5,651 bases of DNA from Chloroflexota bacterium (lineage in GTDB: Bacteria > Chloroflexota > Anaerolineae > Promineifilales > Promineifilaceae), in assembly GCA_024223125.1 (NCBI GenBank), contig JAAEOP010000177.1:1-5651 (forward strand), in the 5' to 3' direction. Position 1 is the first letter of the stretch, and each line of letters starts with the position of its first letter. The notes beneath the pieces were generated by a model. It was given only the letters and a program-made list of their open reading frames with translations. It was not told the origin of the DNA and made no database searches. Positions 1 to 4,992 of this stretch are shown piece after piece. The translations under genes and the position numbers were made by a program.

Positions 1-227
1 AAACCGGGAAAAGTAGCCTGGTAACTGGCGGAAATGATGCAGTCAGCCCCAGCCCACAAATAATCGGTATGGATTTGTTGAATGGCGGCCGGGTTTTCCA
101 CCAGCAGCCGCGCCGACCAAAGCGGGTCATTCAAATCATAACCACGCCACTCCAATTCAGTCGCCAATCCACCATCAATGACAAACGTGCTCTGTTTCTC
201 TAAAAAAGGTTTGATGGGATCGTTCAT
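1..227 (-). CDS. mmuM: Homocysteine S-methyltransferase, N-terminal part (runs off left edge)
   Basis: Only the first 75 codons are in the window; the gene continues past base 1. Members of this family transfer a methyl group from S-methylmethionine (or a related donor) to homocysteine to make methionine in the cytosol. The visible part fits MmuM-type proteins: a DGGLATEL motif at residues 18-25 (usually DGAxATEL), LWSARLLVENP at 37-47, an IHTDYLWAGAD stretch at 52-62, and SASYQAT at 66-72, which is the beginning of the TIM-barrel core. The zinc-binding cysteines of the family lie further on and cannot be checked. The start is ATG at 225-227 (minus strand), with a weak AGGG (235-238) 7 bases ahead. 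It begins 4 bases after the stop of the acetyltransferase gene, so the two are probably one transcript. Family assignment is firm; the exact methyl donor is inferred. Confidence 0.88.
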   Translation of the reverse strand, partial: MNDPIKPFLEKQSTFVIDGGLATELEWRGYDLNDPLWSARLLVENPAAIQQIHTDYLWAGADCIISASYQATFPG

Positions 228-231
228 TGTT

Positions 232-1575
232 TTACCCTAGGGGAATAACCCACGACGGCCGTTTAGGGAACAAGATATTGAGCAGCACGGCCGTGTCCCC
301 ATTCCGCACCCTGCAATCCACAAAACTATGCCGCAATTCTTTCAGACTGCGGTGTCCAAACAACAACTGTAAAAAGGTTAATTCCGGGAAATAAGCGTCC
401 CCATCCTGAAAACTTTTAGGCTGGTAGGGAGTGATGTGGCTGAGACGGCCGTTTTCCCAAACCAATTCCCAAAAACTGCGATAAAAATTCAGGCGGGTCT
501 TGCCCGTGTGTCCAGCCATCACACTTTCAGCCAGCCGCCTTTCTAAAACAGATTTGATATGCTGCAAAAAGGCCGGCACATCCAGCACACGTAAAAACCA
601 GCCATAAGGTAGATTTTGCTTTTCTAACTCCCAAACTAACGCCTCATAAACTGGATGATCGCTACCCAGTTCAAGAGAGATACGCTCCAGAGGAATGTTG
701 TCCTGTTCATTCCCTTCCCCAGCCAAACGCTCCAAATAACGCAGAGCAAACAGGGCCACTGCCCGCAGGGAATGTCCCGGCTGCACGGCGATTTCGCGCA
801 AGTAGCAAGTAGTGCGCCAGCGGTTGTATTCGATGTAGCCGATAATTGCCGGGTCATCAGCAGATGTGATCATATGTACCTGCCGCGCATAAGGCGTATC
901 CCGGTTAGATTGGAATAACTCCCACTGCCACAGCGTCTCGTCACGCACCCGACTGAGCAGACTATCCGCACAAAACCGGGCATACAATTCGCGCAGCACC
1001 TGAATATCTGTAACCTCGGCCGGCCGAATTTTGAATGGCTCATCTGTTTTTTCCTGACTCTTTTTCAGGCGGGAGGGCAGTAAATAATAATTACGACTGC
1101 CGCCCAAATCCACACCCATCTCATACCCAAATTGGCGATAATACCAGGGAATACCGGTGATTGCCTGCACCAGTTCGCCGCGAGCTGCGCTTATGGCATG
1201 AATGGCTTCAAACTGTGCCCGCACCAATCCCCGCCGCCGGTAATTCTCATCCGTGCCTACCAGTTCCGGACGGCCGACGCCAAAATCCACCCCATCATAC
1301 GCCCATCTTTGGGAAATCAGATTCATGCTGGAGACAATTTTGCCGCCTTCATTTTCATCAACCACCACCGTAAAATCATTGGCGTTAGTGGTCGGATGCT
1401 GTCCTTGCATTAACTCCCGCGTCCAATGCTTCAGAAACAGTTCCGGCTCATTGGGATCATCTGTATGAATTCGCAAATTGAATTCAGCCAACGCTTCCAC
1501 ATCATCTACAGTCGCCCAACGCAAAATCAGTCCATCTCCCAAATCGCGTGGTAAATCCGTGTTGTCTTCAATCAT
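232..1575 (-). CDS. Eis-like GNAT N-acetyltransferase with C-terminal SCP2-like domain
   Basis: The protein has 447 residues. Residues 16-160 form a GNAT domain: LILRWATVDDVEALAEF at the start, the acetyl-CoA loop around RRRGLV at 113-118 (Q/RxxGxG/A type, with Val last), then the typical YYRQFGYE at 145-152. Residues 181-320 look like a second, degenerate GNAT fold (FKIRPAEVTDIQVLRELY). Residues 330-447 resemble the sterol-carrier-like C-terminal domain of Eis-type enzymes, including LLFGHRSLKEL (404-414) and the closing LFPKRPSW (435-442). That three-part layout is the Eis plan, with a length slightly above the usual 400 or so. Eis enzymes acetylate amines such as aminoglycosides or polyamines from acetyl-CoA; the substrate here cannot be read from sequence, and no resistance role is claimed. 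Start ATG at 1573-1575 has AAGGA (1584-1588) 8 bases ahead. It is the first gene of a unit with mmuM. Confidence 0.85.
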   Translation of the reverse strand: MIEDNTDLPRDLGDGLILRWATVDDVEALAEFNLRIHTDDPNEPELFLKHWTRELMQGQHPTTNANDFTVVVDENEGGKIVSSMNLISQRWAYDGVDFGVGRPELVGTDENYRRRGLVRAQFEAIHAISAARGELVQAITGIPWYYRQFGYEMGVDLGGSRNYYLLPSRLKKSQEKTDEPFKIRPAEVTDIQVLRELYARFCADSLLSRVRDETLWQWELFQSNRDTPYARQVHMITSADDPAIIGYIEYNRWRTTCYLREIAVQPGHSLRAVALFALRYLERLAGEGNEQDNIPLERISLELGSDHPVYEALVWELEKQNLPYGWFLRVLDVPAFLQHIKSVLERRLAESVMAGHTGKTRLNFYRSFWELVWENGRLSHITPYQPKSFQDGDAYFPELTFLQLLFGHRSLKELRHSFVDCRVRNGDTAVLLNILFPKRPSWVIPLG

Positions 1576-1634
1576 CTACTTATTCCTTTTGTGGGTATTT
1601 GCTAAATGGAAATATAAATTCCAATGTAAATCTT

Positions 1635-1663
1635 ATCATAATCGTTATGCTATATCTTGTTAA
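1635..1663 (-). promoter_or_regulatory. Sigma70-type promoter for the acetyltransferase-mmuM unit
   Basis: Read on the minus strand, a -35 box TTAACA (plus-strand 1658-1663) is followed by a 17-base spacer and a -10 box TATGAT (1635-1640). Each box matches consensus at 5 of 6 positions with ideal spacing. Transcription would start near 1628 and give a leader of about 50 bases before the ATG at 1575. The surrounding spacer is strongly AT-rich, unlike the coding DNA on either side. Confidence 0.6.
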
Positions 1664-1665
1664 AA

Positions 1666-1671
1666 TATAAT
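1666..1671 (+). promoter_or_regulatory. Possible -10 box for the yugP-like gene (weak)
   Basis: A perfect TATAAT lies about 60 bases upstream of the metallopeptidase ATG and is the best plus-strand -10 candidate in the divergent spacer. No acceptable -35 box is present 16-18 bases upstream (the hexamer at 17-base spacing is CGTTAT), and there is no TGn extension. The call therefore rests on one hexamer. It would lie within about 10 bases of the minus-strand -35 box, so the two promoters would overlap back to back. Confidence 0.3.
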
Positions 1672-1730
1672 GTTGGCAGCTGGTGGATTGTAGCTTGTAC
1701 CACCAACCACCATTTACAAGGAGCAAAACA

Positions 1731-2447
1731 ATGTTTTTTTATTCAGGTTGGGGTTTATGGCTGTTATTGGCGTTACCTGGCTTGCTTTTAGGATTGTGGG
1801 CGCAGGCAAAAGTTAAAGGAGCCTTCAACAAATATTCCAAAGTACCGACCTCTCGTCGCCAGACAGGGGCCAAAATGGCGCGAGAACTGTTGGATTCTCA
1901 AGGGTTGTATGAGGTGCAGATTGAACGGGTAGACGGCCGTCTCTCCGACCATTACGACCCCCGACACCGCGTTTTACGACTCAGCCCCAATGTGTACGAC
2001 TCGGCCAGCATTGCCGCCGCCGGCGTAGCTGCCCACGAAATGGGACACGCTTTACAACACGCCAACGGGTACGCTCCTTTAGGTATCCGCAGCGCCCTGG
2101 TTCCAGCCACACAATTTGGCAGCCGGTTAGCCCCCATGCTTTTCATGGGCGGCCTTTTACTAAACATTTTCATCGGCGGGCAGTTGGGAATGTTATTAGC
2201 CTGGGCAGGCGTCGCTTTATTTACCGTTGCGGTACTGTTTACGTTGGTCACGCTGCCGGTAGAATTTGACGCTAGCAAACGAGCCAAAAAATTATTGCTC
2301 AATCAAGGCATCTTATTCCAGGATGAAATTCAAGGGGTGAATAAGGTGTTGGACGCGGCCGCACTGACGTATGTTGCCGCGGCCGTGGCCGCCATTGGAC
2401 AACTGCTTTATTATGTGTTGCTTTTGACCGGCGGCCGTCGAAATTAA
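1731..2447 (+). CDS. YugP-type membrane zinc metallopeptidase
   Basis: The protein has 238 residues, close to the family's usual 225-235. It belongs to the Zn_peptidase_2/YugP family of membrane-bound neutral zinc proteases; no substrate is firmly established. The zinc site HEMGH is at residues 102-106 inside AAHEMGHALQH, and LPVEFDASKRA at 175-185 holds the conserved glutamate (E178) likely to be the third ligand. Hydrophobic segments at about 6-22, 137-152, 155-176 and 211-233 indicate a multi-pass membrane protein, with the soluble catalytic stretch between the first and second segments. The start MFFYSGWGL is typical of the family and has AAGGAG (1718-1723) 7 bases ahead. An in-frame codon further upstream would add 16 untypical residues and lacks a ribosome site. 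The gene stands alone: divergent neighbour on the left, own promoter of the ribosomal operon 27 bases after its stop. No terminator is evident between them, so readthrough into rplU is possible. Confidence 0.9.
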   Translation: MFFYSGWGLWLLLALPGLLLGLWAQAKVKGAFNKYSKVPTSRRQTGAKMARELLDSQGLYEVQIERVDGRLSDHYDPRHRVLRLSPNVYDSASIAAAGVAAHEMGHALQHANGYAPLGIRSALVPATQFGSRLAPMLFMGGLLLNIFIGGQLGMLLAWAGVALFTVAVLFTLVTLPVEFDASKRAKKLLLNQGILFQDEIQGVNKVLDAAALTYVAAAVAAIGQLLYYVLLLTGGRRN

Positions 2448-2473
2448 ACAATCCTGACAGACCGCCCTGATTT

Positions 2474-2502
2474 TTGACAACCCCCTTACCGGCGGCTATA
2501 AT
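2474..2502 (+). promoter_or_regulatory. Consensus sigma70 promoter of the rplU-rpmA-rpmE operon
   Basis: TTGACA at 2474-2479 and TATAAT at 2497-2502 are separated by exactly 17 bases: a perfect match to the housekeeping sigma factor consensus in both boxes. The predicted transcription start is about 2509 and the 5' leader about 88 bases. Such strength fits a ribosomal protein operon, and it makes sense of a terminator-type control element downstream. Confidence 0.85.
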
Positions 2503-2515
2503 CTCAAGTCGCTGT

Positions 2516-2537
2516 GTGGGCTTTCACCACTCCCCAC
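2516..2537 (+). promoter_or_regulatory. Upstream hairpin in the rplU leader
   Basis: GTGGG (2516-2520) can pair with CCCAC (2533-2537) around a 12-base loop. The flanks AAGTC (2506-2510) and GACTT (2541-2545) are also complementary and would extend it across an asymmetric internal loop. The predicted transcription start is near 2509, so part of the outer arm may not be in the RNA. It lies just before the terminator hairpin and could be the sensing part of an attenuator, but I see no clear alternative pairing with the terminator stem. Confidence 0.35.
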
Positions 2538-2553
2538 CCAGACTTAAAACGAC

Positions 2554-2586
2554 AACCAGCATCCAATTAGATGCTGGTTATTTTTT
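2554..2586 (+). terminator. Intrinsic terminator/attenuator in the rplU leader
   Basis: AACCAGCATC (2554-2563) and GATGCTGGTT (2570-2579) form a perfect 10-bp stem with loop CAATTA, followed by A and six T (2581-2586). This is a textbook Rho-independent terminator, yet it sits inside the leader, about 45 bases after the predicted start of transcription. The rplU Shine-Dalgarno GGAGG begins at the very next base (2587). A terminated RNA would end just before the ribosome site. The natural reading is transcription attenuation of the ribosomal operon, possibly feedback by bL21 as proposed for other rplU leaders. The alternative, that it terminates the upstream metallopeptidase transcript, does not exclude this, because the strong promoter is upstream of it. 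Confidence 0.75.
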
Positions 2587-2596
2587 GGAGGATTGC

Positions 2597-2911
2597 ATGT
2601 ACGCTATTATTGAAAGTGGTGGCCGGCAATACCGCGCCGAAGCGGGCAATAGTTTTGTCACAGAAAAGTTGCCCTACGAAGTCGGTGAGCAGATTGAATT
2701 AAACAAGGTCTTGCTCCTGACGAATGGCGAAGAGGTAACAGTCGGCCAACCCGTTGTAGAAGATGTCACCGTCAAAGCAACTGTTGTAGAACAGTTCCGG
2801 GGCAAAAAGATTTTTGTATGGAAGTATAAACCCAAGAAACGGTATCGTCGCCGTCAGGGGCACCGCCAGTCTTATACACGGCTGCGGATAGATGAGATTG
2901 TATTGGGTTAA
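2597..2911 (+). CDS. rplU: 50S ribosomal protein bL21
   Basis: The protein has 104 residues, the normal bL21 length. It binds 23S rRNA in the large subunit and helps assembly. It opens with MYAIIESGGRQYRAEAG, as the family does. The basic signature YKPKKRYRRRQGHRQ at 77-91, followed by YTRLRIDEI, is the bL21 C-terminal rRNA-binding loop. The start ATG is set by GGAGG (2587-2591) 5 bases ahead and by the family N-terminus; the frame stays open about 120 bases further upstream, but that would read through the promoter and leader. First gene of a three-gene ribosomal operon; rpmA follows after 12 bases. Expression is probably governed by the leader terminator just upstream. Confidence 0.97.
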   Translation: MYAIIESGGRQYRAEAGNSFVTEKLPYEVGEQIELNKVLLLTNGEEVTVGQPVVEDVTVKATVVEQFRGKKIFVWKYKPKKRYRRRQGHRQSYTRLRIDEIVLG

Positions 2912-2923
2912 GGAGAGTGTGAA

Positions 2924-3181
2924 ATGGCTCATAAGAAAGGCGCTGGTTCAACCAAAAACGGCCGCGATAGCAATAGCAAACGTCTAGGCATCAAACGGTA
3001 CGGCGGTGAATATGTCATCCCTGGAAATATTATTCTGCGGCAGCGGGGCACCAAGTACAAGCCCGGCAATAATGTAGGCCTCGGTAAAGATTACACCATT
3101 TACGCCAAGATTGATGGTCAGGTAACGTTTGAAAACAAACACGGCCGTAAAATCGTCAGCGTATACCCGGCAGAAAGTTAA
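2924..3181 (+). CDS. rpmA: 50S ribosomal protein bL27
   Basis: The protein has 85 residues, the typical length. bL27 sits near the peptidyl transferase centre, and its flexible N-terminus reaches toward the tRNA 3' ends. The sequence starts [20 protein letters not shown] and goes on with [22 protein letters not shown], both diagnostic. The mature AHKKG end follows directly after the initiator Met, so there is no cleavable N-terminal extension of the kind processed by Prp in Firmicutes. AAGGAG, beginning within the rplU stop codon (2910-2915), is 8 bases before the ATG. rpmE follows after 16 bases. The usual rplU-rpmA partner obgE is not next here. Confidence 0.97.
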   Translation: MAHKKGAGSTKNGRDSNSKRLGIKRYGGEYVIPGNIILRQRGTKYKPGNNVGLGKDYTIYAKIDGQVTFENKHGRKIVSVYPAES

Positions 3182-3197
3182 AGGAGACATTGGAATC

Positions 3198-3641
3198 ATG
3201 AAACAAGATATTCATCCCGAATGGTATCCCGATGCCAAAGTCTTTGTTGAAGGCGAAGTTGTGATGACGGTAGGCTCCACCATGCCCGAAATTCGGGTGG
3301 AAATTTGGTCAGGCACACACCCCTTCTATACCGGCGAACAACGTCTATTAGACACCGAAGGTCAGGTAGACCGCTTCATGCGCCGTCTGCAAAAGCGCGA
3401 AGAATTACAGCAACAGGCTGTCAAAGAAGAAGAAGACAAACCGGTTAACCTGGAAGTAACGGCGATGGCTTTGGGCACTCGTGCCGAAAAAGCGTTGCAT
3501 CAAGCCGAAGTGACAACCGTTAATGATATTTTAGTTTTACTGGAACAAGGAGATGACGCTTTACTGGCCTTGCACGGCATCGGTCAGAAAGCCCTCATTG
3601 ACATCAAACGTTTCCTACGTGCGGAAGATTTGATCGACTGA
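3198..3641 (+). CDS. rpmE: Ribosomal protein bL31 fused to an RNA polymerase alphaCTD-like HhH domain
   Basis: The protein has 147 residues, about twice a normal bL31 (65-90). Residues 1-66 are bL31: MKQDIHPEWY at the start, VEIWSGTHPFYTG at 34-46, then the LDTEGQVDRF linker at 51-60. The four zinc cysteines of the C+ form are replaced (F16, E18, W37, T40), so this is a zinc-free C- version. A charged, Gln/Glu/Lys-rich linker (65-82) leads to residues 84-144, which match the helical fold of the RNA polymerase alpha C-terminal domain: NLEVTAMALGTRAEKAL, TTVNDILVLL, and the helix-hairpin-helix LHGIGQKALIDIKRFL at 125-140. By hand alignment R95, G129 and K131 fall on E. coli alpha R265, G296 and K298, which contact UP-element DNA. 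The role of the extra domain is unknown; it may bind rRNA or DNA. AAGGAG (3181-3186) is 11 bases from the ATG, a long gap. Last gene of the operon before the hairpin at 3670. Confidence 0.88.
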   Translation: MKQDIHPEWYPDAKVFVEGEVVMTVGSTMPEIRVEIWSGTHPFYTGEQRLLDTEGQVDRFMRRLQKREELQQQAVKEEEDKPVNLEVTAMALGTRAEKALHQAEVTTVNDILVLLEQGDDALLALHGIGQKALIDIKRFLRAEDLID

Positions 3642-3669
3642 TTTCAGTAATTAGACAAGGTAGAAATTT

Positions 3670-3702
3670 AAGGGCAGATGCGGCAGCGTATCTGCCCTTT
3701 CT
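3670..3702 (+). terminator. Rho-independent-type terminator after rpmE
   Basis: AAGGGCAGATGCG (3670-3682) pairs with CGTATCTGCCCTT (3687-3699), a 13-bp stem with one G-T wobble, closed by a GCAG tetraloop. It lies 28 bases after the rpmE stop. The T-tract is poor (TTTCT at 3698-3702), so termination may be partial and let some transcription continue into tdk. Confidence 0.65.
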
Positions 3703-3714
3703 GGTTACGTAGCG

Positions 3715-3749
3715 CGAATTGGCAAATCGCGTATCGAATTGCCAATTCG
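3715..3749 (+). promoter_or_regulatory. Perfect inverted repeat ahead of tdk (operator or leader hairpin)
   Basis: CGAATTGGCAA (3715-3725) and TTGCCAATTCG (3739-3749) are perfect 11-base complements around a 13-base loop. CGAATTG also recurs as a direct repeat at 3715-3721 and 3735-3741. No T-tract follows, so it is unlikely to be a terminator. It ends 24 bases before the tdk start codon and could be a repressor site or an mRNA hairpin. I do not recognise it as the site of a known regulator, and I find no convincing tdk promoter around it. Confidence 0.45.
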
Positions 3750-3773
3750 ATTTACTTTATACGAGGAGAAGAG

Positions 3774-4361
3774 ATGGCAAAACATACACGAGGCCGCCTG
3801 GAAATTATTTGTGGCAGCATGTTCAGCGGCAAAACAGAGGAACTCATTCGCCGCTTGCGCCGGGCTAAAATTGCCAAACAAAAAGTACAGGTTTTCAAGC
3901 CGATTATTGATGATCGCTATAACATCGAAAATGTAACCTCCCACAATGGGGTCGCTTTTGAAGCCCAACCCGTTGCCCAGGCGCAGGATGTTCTGGCTCA
4001 ATTAGACGCCGACACGACGGTGGTGGCCATTGATGAAGTACAATTTTTTGACACGGCCGTTATCCCCATTTGTGAAACCTTAGCCAACCAGGGCAAACGG
4101 GTCATCTGCGCTGGACTGGATATGGATTTCCGTAGTGAACCGTTTGGCCCCATGCCCCAACTCATTGCCCACGCCGAAATGATAGACAAATTACACGCCA
4201 TCTGCGTCATCTGCGCCGAAGAAGCCAGCCGCACCCAACGTCTAATCAACGGCCAACCGGCCGCTTATGATGATCCCGTCGTGCTGGTGGGCGCGGCCGA
4301 AGTGTATGAAGCTCGCTGCCGCGACTGCCACGCTGTAGCCCCTCCCCGCAACGGAGATTGA
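3774..4361 (+). CDS. tdk: Thymidine kinase, type II (TK1-like)
   Basis: The protein has 195 residues, as expected for bacterial Tdk. It phosphorylates thymidine to dTMP with ATP in the cytosol, the first step of thymidine salvage. The Walker A loop GSMFSGKT is at 14-21; DEVQFF at 87-92 supplies the Walker B aspartate and the glutamate expected to be catalytic (E88). [12 protein letters not shown] at 114-125 is the family's substrate-side loop. The structural zinc site is intact: C144 and C147 (CVIC) with C182 and C185 (CRDC). Start ATG has GAGGAG (3763-3768) 5 bases ahead. The frame is open further upstream, but that stretch crosses the terminator and lacks family similarity. The stop TGA shares its A with an ATG of the next gene, which suggests translational coupling with hpt. 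In Bacillus rpmE and tdk are also neighbours, so the order is an old one. Confidence 0.96.
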   Translation: MAKHTRGRLEIICGSMFSGKTEELIRRLRRAKIAKQKVQVFKPIIDDRYNIENVTSHNGVAFEAQPVAQAQDVLAQLDADTTVVAIDEVQFFDTAVIPICETLANQGKRVICAGLDMDFRSEPFGPMPQLIAHAEMIDKLHAICVICAEEASRTQRLINGQPAAYDDPVVLVGAAEVYEARCRDCHAVAPPRNGD

Positions 4362-4363
4362 TG

Positions 4364-4936
4364 ATGAGCCAAACGATTCCCGACCTGTATACTCACATTG
4401 ATCATGTTCTCATCAGCGAAGAGCAAATTCAAACCCGTATCAGTGAAATCGTTCAGCAAATTGAAACTGATTATGTTCATGAGGAAGATTTGCTGCTTAT
4501 TTGTGTATTGAAAGGGGGGTATGTCTTTTTAAGTGATTTGAGTCGCACCCTGAAACGGTCGCATTCCCTGGACTTCATGGGTGTTTCCAGCTACGGCAGC
4601 GGAACCCGCAGCAGTGGCGCCGTGCAAATCATCATGGACTTAAAAGAACCGATTGAGGGCCGTCATGTTCTCATTGTGGAAGATATTATTGACAGCGGCC
4701 GTACCCTGAGCTATATGCGCCAAAATCTGTTAGCCCGCCAACCCGCTTCACTCCGTATCTGTTCCCTTCTCAACAAACCCGCCCGCCGTGAAGTGGATGT
4801 GCCTGTAGATTACATCGGTTTTGATATTCCCGATGAATTCGTAGTTGGCTACGGACTGGACTTTGATGAACTGTACCGCAATTTACCCTACATTGCCGTA
4901 TTAAAACCAGAACTCTTTGCCCATCTGATGGAGTAG
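4364..4936 (+). CDS. hpt: Hypoxanthine phosphoribosyltransferase
   Basis: The protein has 190 residues from the chosen start (family usually 175-190). It joins hypoxanthine or guanine to PRPP, giving IMP or GMP, in cytosolic purine salvage. Visible motifs in order: LKGGYVFLSDL at 49-59 (PPi-binding loop), SSYGSGTRSSG at 75-85 (flexible loop), the PRPP-binding VEDIIDSGRTL at 105-115 with the two acidic residues E106 and D107, and the base-binding region DYIGFDIPDEFVVGYGLDFDE at 149-169. Three start codons stand in a row: TTG 4358, ATG 4361 and ATG 4364. GGAG (4353-4356) is 7 bases from ATG 4364 and only 4 from ATG 4361, so I chose 4364, though 4361 would also work and overlaps the tdk stop. 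Xanthine use cannot be ruled out from sequence. Confidence 0.94.
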   Translation: MSQTIPDLYTHIDHVLISEEQIQTRISEIVQQIETDYVHEEDLLLICVLKGGYVFLSDLSRTLKRSHSLDFMGVSSYGSGTRSSGAVQIIMDLKEPIEGRHVLIVEDIIDSGRTLSYMRQNLLARQPASLRICSLLNKPARREVDVPVDYIGFDIPDEFVVGYGLDFDELYRNLPYIAVLKPELFAHLME

Positions 4937-4937
4937 T

Positions 4938-4981
4938 GATTGGAGATTGAGAGATTGGAGATTGGACTAATCTCCAATCTC
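4938..4981 (+). repeat. Direct and inverted repeat in the hpt-cca spacer
   Basis: GATTGGAGATTG occurs twice (4938-4949 and 4953-4964). The second copy, as GAGATTGGAGATT (4951-4963), pairs perfectly over 13 bases with AATCTCCAATCTC (4969-4981) around loop GGACT. The first copy can pair with the same right arm over 11 bases (4938-4948 with 4969-4979), so two hairpins compete. No T-tract follows, so this is not a standard terminator. The unit is itself a near-tandem of a 7-base word (GGAGATT), the look of a dispersed intergenic repeat. Confidence 0.75.
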
Positions 4982-4992
4982 AGTTACATTCC

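Noticed and set aside
1681..1712. TGGTGG/CCACCA inverted repeat in the yugP leader
   Set aside because: Only 6 bp with a 13-base or longer loop and two competing partners; too weak to call.
1952..2302. 116-codon open frame on the minus strand opposite the metallopeptidase gene
   Set aside because: It is a shadow of a well-supported gene (HEMGH, family length), with low-complexity Ala/Pro/Ser/Asn content and no ribosome site.
2474..2596. Upstream in-frame extension of rplU by 41 codons
   Set aside because: It would translate the promoter and the terminator hairpin; the family N-terminus MYAIIESGG and GGAGG fix the start at 2597.
3129..3197. Upstream in-frame extension of rpmE by 23 codons into rpmA
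   Set aside because: bL31 proteins begin at the MKxDIHP motif, which is at 3198; the extension overlaps bL27 coding sequence.
3670..3749. The two adjacent hairpins as a riboswitch for tdk
   Set aside because: No conserved riboswitch core is recognisable; the first is a plain terminator stem and the second a simple dyad.
3678..3773. Upstream in-frame extension of tdk by 32 codons
   Set aside because: It begins inside the terminator stem, lacks a ribosome site and has no thymidine kinase similarity; GAGGAG precedes the ATG at 3774.
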